Source of the DNA: an uncultured Bartonella sp. | GTDB lineage: Bacteria > Pseudomonadota > Alphaproteobacteria > Rhizobiales > Rhizobiaceae | Assembly: GCA_946478235.1 (NCBI GenBank) | Contig: CAMLBF010000008.1 | Span: 1-64,000 of the forward strand | Direction of reading: 5' to 3' | DNA length: 64,000 bases | In this document: positions 60,239 to 64,000 of the stretch, one piece after another | Numbering within the stretch: the stretch's first letter is position 1 | How the letters are laid out: each line of letters begins with the position of its first letter | Notes under the pieces: generated by a model | Seen by the model: the letters and a program-made list of their open reading frames with translations, nothing else | Told to the model about the DNA's origin: nothing | Database searches by the model: none | Position numbers and translations under genes: made by a program

Positions 60239-61345
60239 TGGCATTAAGACATAAAGCGCATCGGGATCTTTATCGTCCCGAATAAGTGTTGGTGCTCCTG
60301 AATCCGCAAACATGAATATTGCGTCATCACCACCCAATTGCGCTGTAATATCCAGAAGATACCGAGAATTAAAACCAATTTCCAAAGTATCACCTTCATA
60401 ATCGGCATTAATTTGATCTTCCGCACTACCAGAATCTGGATTATTCACGGTTAAAGTCAATTGGCTATTTTCAATTGTCAATTTTACTGCACGTCCGCGA
60501 TCACTCGAGATGGTTGACACGCGATCAACTGCTGAGGCAAAATTCTGGCGATTAATGACCAATTTCTTGTCATTCCCAAGTGGTATAACACGTTGATAAT
60601 CAGGGAATGTGCCGTCAATCAGTTTTGACGTTAATACAACGGAAGCAACTGCAAAGCGAATTTTCGTCTCTGAAACTTCAATGCGTATTTCGCCTTCCGG
60701 TTCTTCACCAAGCAATTTCTGCAATTCACCGACCGTTTTGCGTGGAATAATGACACCAGGCATTCCTTCAGAACCAGATGGTGCATCCGTTTCTGCTTGA
60801 GCCAACCGGTGCCCGTCCGTTGCAACAGTACGGATCTTCAAACCGTTATTATCGATGACATGGAAATAGATACCATTGAGATAGTAACGCGTTTCTTCAG
60901 TAGAAATTGCAAACTGTGTGCTGTCGATCAAACGCTTTAAAGCGGCTGTCGAAAGAGAAAAACTATGACTGAACTGTCCTGCACTGACTTCTGGAAAATC
61001 ATCTTTTGGCAGACATTGTAAGCGGAAATTGGCGCGACCAGAAACAACAGTCATCGAATTTCCGTCCTCACCCAGCGAAAGCATAATCTCCCCGCCATCA
61101 GGCAATTTTCTCACGATTTCATATAGGAGATGTGCCGGAACAGTTGTTGCACCTGCCTGCTCGACATTAGCAGCGGTTGACTCTGTTACTTCCATATCAA
61201 GGTCAGTTGCTTTAAGCTCCACGCCACCATTAACAGCATTGAAAAGAACATTGGATAGAATCGGTATTGTATTGCGTCGTTCAACAACACGCTGAACTCG
61301 GCCAAGTGATTTTATAAGATTACTTCTATCCACTGTGATACGCAT
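60227..61345 (-). CDS. dnaN: DNA polymerase III sliding clamp (beta)
   Basis: DnaN is the ring clamp that tethers DNA polymerase III to DNA. Three similar domains cover about residues 1-120, 130-255 and 256-372. Typical segments are RRNTIPILSNVLF, ATDGHRLA and the C-terminal YVLMPMRV. The ATG at 61345 (MRITVDR) is preferred over a GTG three codons earlier, as AAGTGAG is better spaced from it. It lies between dnaA and recF. Confidence 0.96.
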   Translation of the reverse strand: MRITVDRSNLIKSLGRVQRVVERRNTIPILSNVLFNAVNGGVELKATDLDMEVTESTAANVEQAGATTVPAHLLYEIVRKLPDGGEIMLSLGEDGNSMTVVSGRANFRLQCLPKDDFPEVSAGQFSHSFSLSTAALKRLIDSTQFAISTEETRYYLNGIYFHVIDNNGLKIRTVATDGHRLAQAETDAPSGSEGMPGVIIPRKTVGELQKLLGEEPEGEIRIEVSETKIRFAVASVVLTSKLIDGTFPDYQRVIPLGNDKKLVINRQNFASAVDRVSTISSDRGRAVKLTIENSQLTLTVNNPDSGSAEDQINADYEGDTLEIGFNSRYLLDITAQLGGDDAIFMFADSGAPTLIRDDKDPDALYVLMPMRV

Positions 61346-61529
61346 ATTGGACACTCACTTATTCTGTCGTTTAAAATACGTCCCGAATTTACTATCAGTT
61401 ACACCACGTCTATTGAATAAGACATATCTGATCAATAGAAGATGGATGACCTTAATAGGTCAATAATTCTGTTGTCTACCAACGTTATCGTATAACCTAT
61501 AGTAAATTGGTTGACTGATAAAGCCCTTC

Positions 61530-63041
61530 CTAAACGGCCTGCTCACCAATGAGACGCTTAAGCAATTCGAGTTCCTTGGCCAGTTGTTGATCCGCACCGA
61601 CCAAATCCTCTATCTTACGGACTGCATGCAAGACAGTGGTGTGATCACGCCCACCAAATCGCCGTCCAATTTCCGGCAGAGACCGTGGTGTCATCATTTT
61701 TGCCAGATACATAGCCACTTGTCGTGGTTTAACAATGGTACGCGTCCGCCGATTTGACAACAGATCCTGCTTGGAAACATTATAATGGCGTGCAACAACA
61801 CGTTGTATTTCTTCAATTCTTATGCGTTTAGGTTCACCACTTCTTGTCAAATGATCGAGCAATTCATCAATACGGTTCATTGACAAATCTGGTTCAAAGG
61901 ATTGACGGAACAGTAATTGGTTAAACGCACCTTCAAGATCACGTCCTGATCCAGAGACTGTTTGTGCTATATGCGAAAGTACATCATCTGACACATCCAG
62001 AGCAGAATCATCCTGTTGTGCAGCTTTTAAACGCTTACGCAACATTTCAAGACGCATCTCGAAATCCGGTGCTTCTATTTCAAGTGAAACACCACCCTGC
62101 AAACGGGAACGAACACGAACATCAAGCGATTCTAGTTCCGCAGGTGCACGGTCAGCAGCTACAACAACCTGCTTGGCGCTATCAAGCAGCATATTGAGCA
62201 AGTGGCAGAACTCGTGTTGGATAGATTTTCCTTGCAAAAACTGCATGTCATCGATGATTAACAGGTCGATATCGCGCAATTGTTCCTTGAAGGAAAGAGC
62301 GTTGTTATCACGAATGGCCGTTGCAAAACGCCACATGAAATATTCGGCTGTGAGATAAATAACCCTCATCGGCGTTGGACGCTGTAAGGCTGCTGCGGCA
62401 AGCGCCTGCAAAAGGTGCGTTTTACCCAAACCTACAGAGGCATGAATAAACAATGGATTAAACCGTAAAGCGCCTTTATTGCCTTCCGCTATGGAACGGG
62501 CAGCAGCCAAAGCCACTCTATTAGATGCACCTTCAACAAAAGTGTCAAAAGTGTAGCGGGAATCAAGTGGTGAGCCAAACACATTTGTTTGTGTTTCGTG
62601 AGAAAAACGCTCTACCCGATTACGCAAAGAAGACGAAGCTGCCTGCTCATTTTGGACTGGTGTATTGGTTTCTTCCACAGTATGCACTGGAGCCGGTTTT
62701 ACAACGCGACTCATACCACGCACAACAACATCAACACGTAGCAATGTTGGGCATTCTTGACGCCATAATTCCGTAAGAATGGTTGCATAATGGTTTGTAA
62801 TCCAAGAGCGCAAAAAAGCTGTAGGAACGGATAACCTTACTTGGCTACGACTAAATTCATCAAGTTGTAAACGCCCAAACCAGCTTGTGTAAGCCTCTGT
62901 TCCAACCTGTACCTTCAATTGTGCCATAACCCTTGCGAAAAGCTCTGCACTTTCCTCTTCGGTTATTAAATGCTGGACACTATCCTTGACGGCAGTTTCA
63001 CTCGATACGATTTCATTTATGTTTGACATTTTACGCATCAT
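61530..63041 (-). CDS. dnaA: Chromosomal replication initiator DnaA
   Basis: DnaA binds DnaA boxes and opens the origin. Domain I covers about the first 110 residues of this product, a variable linker follows, and the AAA+ domain has [12 protein letters not shown] and [14 protein letters not shown]. The C-terminal DNA-binding domain carries [19 protein letters not shown]. The start is uncertain: 63092 places AAGGA too close to the ATG, so 63041, 63038 or 63029 is more likely. It leads dnaA-dnaN-recF on the minus strand, with a long upstream gap holding a DnaA box and CtrA-like sites. Confidence 0.96.
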   Translation of the reverse strand: MMRKMSNINEIVSSETAVKDSVQHLITEEESAELFARVMAQLKVQVGTEAYTSWFGRLQLDEFSRSQVRLSVPTAFLRSWITNHYATILTELWRQECPTLLRVDVVVRGMSRVVKPAPVHTVEETNTPVQNEQAASSSLRNRVERFSHETQTNVFGSPLDSRYTFDTFVEGASNRVALAAARSIAEGNKGALRFNPLFIHASVGLGKTHLLQALAAAALQRPTPMRVIYLTAEYFMWRFATAIRDNNALSFKEQLRDIDLLIIDDMQFLQGKSIQHEFCHLLNMLLDSAKQVVVAADRAPAELESLDVRVRSRLQGGVSLEIEAPDFEMRLEMLRKRLKAAQQDDSALDVSDDVLSHIAQTVSGSGRDLEGAFNQLLFRQSFEPDLSMNRIDELLDHLTRSGEPKRIRIEEIQRVVARHYNVSKQDLLSNRRTRTIVKPRQVAMYLAKMMTPRSLPEIGRRFGGRDHTTVLHAVRKIEDLVGADQQLAKELELLKRLIGEQAV

Positions 63042-63669
63042 TCTCTCTGATAACAGATGAAGACAAGGTTGGCTCAAATTGACTGCACCCATCTTCCTTG
63101 ACCGACAACACCCATTATCTTTACTACTCTAACAACCACATTGCTTATAGCAACAACAACACTTCAGGGGCAGCACTCCGCAAACGCCGCCACACCCAAC
63201 AATATAACCCAATAAAACTCGTTAGACCCCTATCAATACTCTCTCTACAATTGACCAGAACGACTTGTTCCGCATCTATCGCACTGAACGACCATCCGCC
63301 TTTGCGCGATCATTATAGATAAACCGACCCCCCAAAAAGCAATACACCTTCAAGGTATCCCGCTCCGACATTTTGCATATCAGAATAGAATAAATACTCT
63401 ATCTCAATTATGCTGCCTCCAATTTCTTTCCAGCTTGTCATGATTAAAGCAAATAACCCTATCAAAGCCAAATTGAATAGAAAGCCCTCGGCTCCCGCTC
63501 CTAAACCTTACAAAATAGGCAGCTAGGTATGCAAGAGGGCAATCAATCCGCTTTAAATGCCTTTTTACCGTTAAAAAACGTTTCGAAGACGTTCATTTTC
63601 CAGTTAATTACTTTGATTCAATAAGCTTTTTCAGATCGCGTTATTTTTTTAACCAATTTTCGGAATGCG

Positions 63670-63684
63670 TTAAAAAAAAATTAA
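63670..63684. promoter_or_regulatory. CtrA-like site 1
   Basis: TTAA, seven A, TTAA matches the CtrA consensus TTAA-N7-TTAA. On the minus strand it continues into TTAAC, the full nine-position consensus. Confidence 0.45.
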
Positions 63685-63693
63685 AAAAAATAC

Positions 63694-63713
63694 TTGACAG
63701 AATTAGCTGTCAA
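63694..63713. repeat. Inverted repeat with TTGACA on both strands
   Basis: TTGACAG-aattag-CTGTCAA has seven-bp arms that each look like a -35 element, one per strand. It is placed between the CtrA-like site and the DnaA box. Confidence 0.55.
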
Positions 63714-63730
63714 ACATTCGCCAGATTGCC

Positions 63731-63739
63731 TGTGGATAA
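63731..63739 (-). promoter_or_regulatory. Perfect DnaA box
   Basis: TTATCCACA is present on the minus strand without mismatch, the strongest DnaA-binding sequence known in E. coli. I saw no second perfect copy in this gap. Confidence 0.7.
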
Positions 63740-63821
63740 GTATGATAACTATATGTTTTATAAAGTGTTTTTTATAATTTTTCTAAAGAAAAAATCGTTC
63801 CAAGAAAACCCCATTTTATGG

Positions 63822-63836
63822 TTAATTTCTTCTTAA
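63822..63836. promoter_or_regulatory. CtrA-like site 2
   Basis: TTAA-TTTCTTC-TTAA matches the CtrA consensus spacing exactly. It lies between the DnaA box and the rpsT terminator. Confidence 0.4.
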
Positions 63837-63846
63837 TGACCAATAA

Positions 63847-63880
63847 ATAAAAAAACCGGCGCCAAAAACGACACCGGTTT
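63847..63880 (-). terminator. rpsT terminator
   Basis: On the minus strand ACCGGTGTC-gttttt-GGCGCCGGT pairs over nine positions and is followed by a T-run. It lies about 60 bases after the rpsT stop. Confidence 0.93.
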
Positions 63881-63939
63881 TAATAAACTCAAGATAAAGC
63901 AATAACGTCAATCAAACCTTATTGCATAGCAACGCTGTT

Positions 63940-64000
63940 TTAAGCTGACAAAGCCTTAAGCTTCTTAGCCAAACGTGAAACTTTGCGTGATGCTGTGTTT
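63940..64000 (-). CDS. rpsT: 30S ribosomal protein S20, C-terminal end only
   Basis: The last 61 bases of the window read on the minus strand as NTASRKVSRLAKKLKALSA followed by TAA. This is the conserved end of S20, including the NTASRKVSRL segment, which binds 16S rRNA. The rest of the gene is outside the window. rpsT next to dnaA is a usual rhizobial order. The frame is too short for the ORF track. Confidence 0.93.
   Translation of the reverse strand, partial: NTASRKVSRLAKKLKALSA

Larger units (their letters stand above)
63093..63846. promoter_or_regulatory. dnaA-rpsT intergenic region, candidate dnaA control or origin-like region
   Basis: About 750 bp without a believable gene. The dnaA-proximal 450 bp show little structure. 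From 63640 the DNA is very AT-rich and carries a TTGACAG-aattag-CTGTCAA inverted repeat (63694-63713), one perfect DnaA box and two TTAA-N7-TTAA sites. This could be the dnaA promoter region with autoregulation; an origin function is possible but most alphaproteobacterial origins are known elsewhere, for example near hemE. Confidence 0.5.

Noticed and set aside
63098-63322. 74-residue plus-strand frame upstream of dnaA
   Set aside because: Begins at a TTG without a ribosome binding site; composition is Asn/Ser/Thr-rich and matches no family I know.
1-64000. Mobile elements, prophage, toxin-antitoxin or tRNA genes
   Set aside because: No transposase, integrase, phage structural gene, antitoxin pair or cloverleaf-like sequence was seen on either strand.

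Overview
This window is about 64 kb of compact, AT-rich chromosome (roughly 40% G+C by eye) from an alphaproteobacterium of the Rhizobiales, most like the Bartonellaceae/Brucellaceae. The support is gene content and order: irr next to fabA-fabB-fabI; cycM divergent from kdsB-pheA; HIT-nudC divergent from the SRP RNA gene and dnaX-ybaB-recR; the tsaB-rimI-miaB-phoH-ybeY-corC-lnt-XRE-metK-trmB string; rimP-nusA-ylxR-infB-rbfA-truB with rpsO-pnp nearby; and rpsT/dnaA/dnaN/recF. I give no species name because no database was searched.

Layout. 1-1.3 kb: a 16-bp tandem repeat at the edge and a SleB-like cell-wall hydrolase lipoprotein. 1.7-7.2 kb: the phosphate operon pstS-C-A-B-phoU on the minus strand, with an attenuator-like hairpin after pstS and no phoR or phoB beside it. 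7.3-9.4 kb: glutathione synthetase, a MoeB/ThiF-type adenylyltransferase and a small hydrophilic unknown protein. 9.6-16.1 kb: yejABEF peptide (microcin C type) ABC importer and membrane-anchored cytochrome CycM. 16.1-24.2 kb: kdsB, pheA, nudC, HIT protein, ffs, dnaX, ybaB, recR and a lytic transglycosylase. 24.5-27.9 kb: Irr and divergent fabA-fabB-fabI. 27.9-28.8 kb: a 0.9-kb gene-free stretch with degenerate repeats and a 7-bp minisatellite. 28.8-42.4 kb: an RsmC-like methyltransferase, pnp, rpsO, an MFS exporter on the opposite strand, then truB-rbfA-infB-ylxR-nusA-rimP. 42.5-52.5 kb: trmB through tsaB. 53-58.3 kb: dps and cyoABCD without cyoE. 58.5-64 kb: aroQ, recF, dnaN, dnaA, a regulatory gap with a perfect DnaA box and two CtrA-like sites, and the 3' end of rpsT.

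Functionally, this is a core-genome region: replication initiation and clamp loading, translation and RNA turnover, membrane and envelope synthesis, respiration, and phosphate and peptide uptake, with iron control through Irr. There is no phage, transposase, CRISPR array, secretion system, toxin-antitoxin pair or biosynthetic cluster. I found no convincing new multigene system. The less ordinary content is between genes: several unrelated degenerate tandem repeats (one keeping a 9-residue-repeat reading frame open), long perfect palindromes in likely promoters, and possible cell-cycle sites upstream of dnaA.
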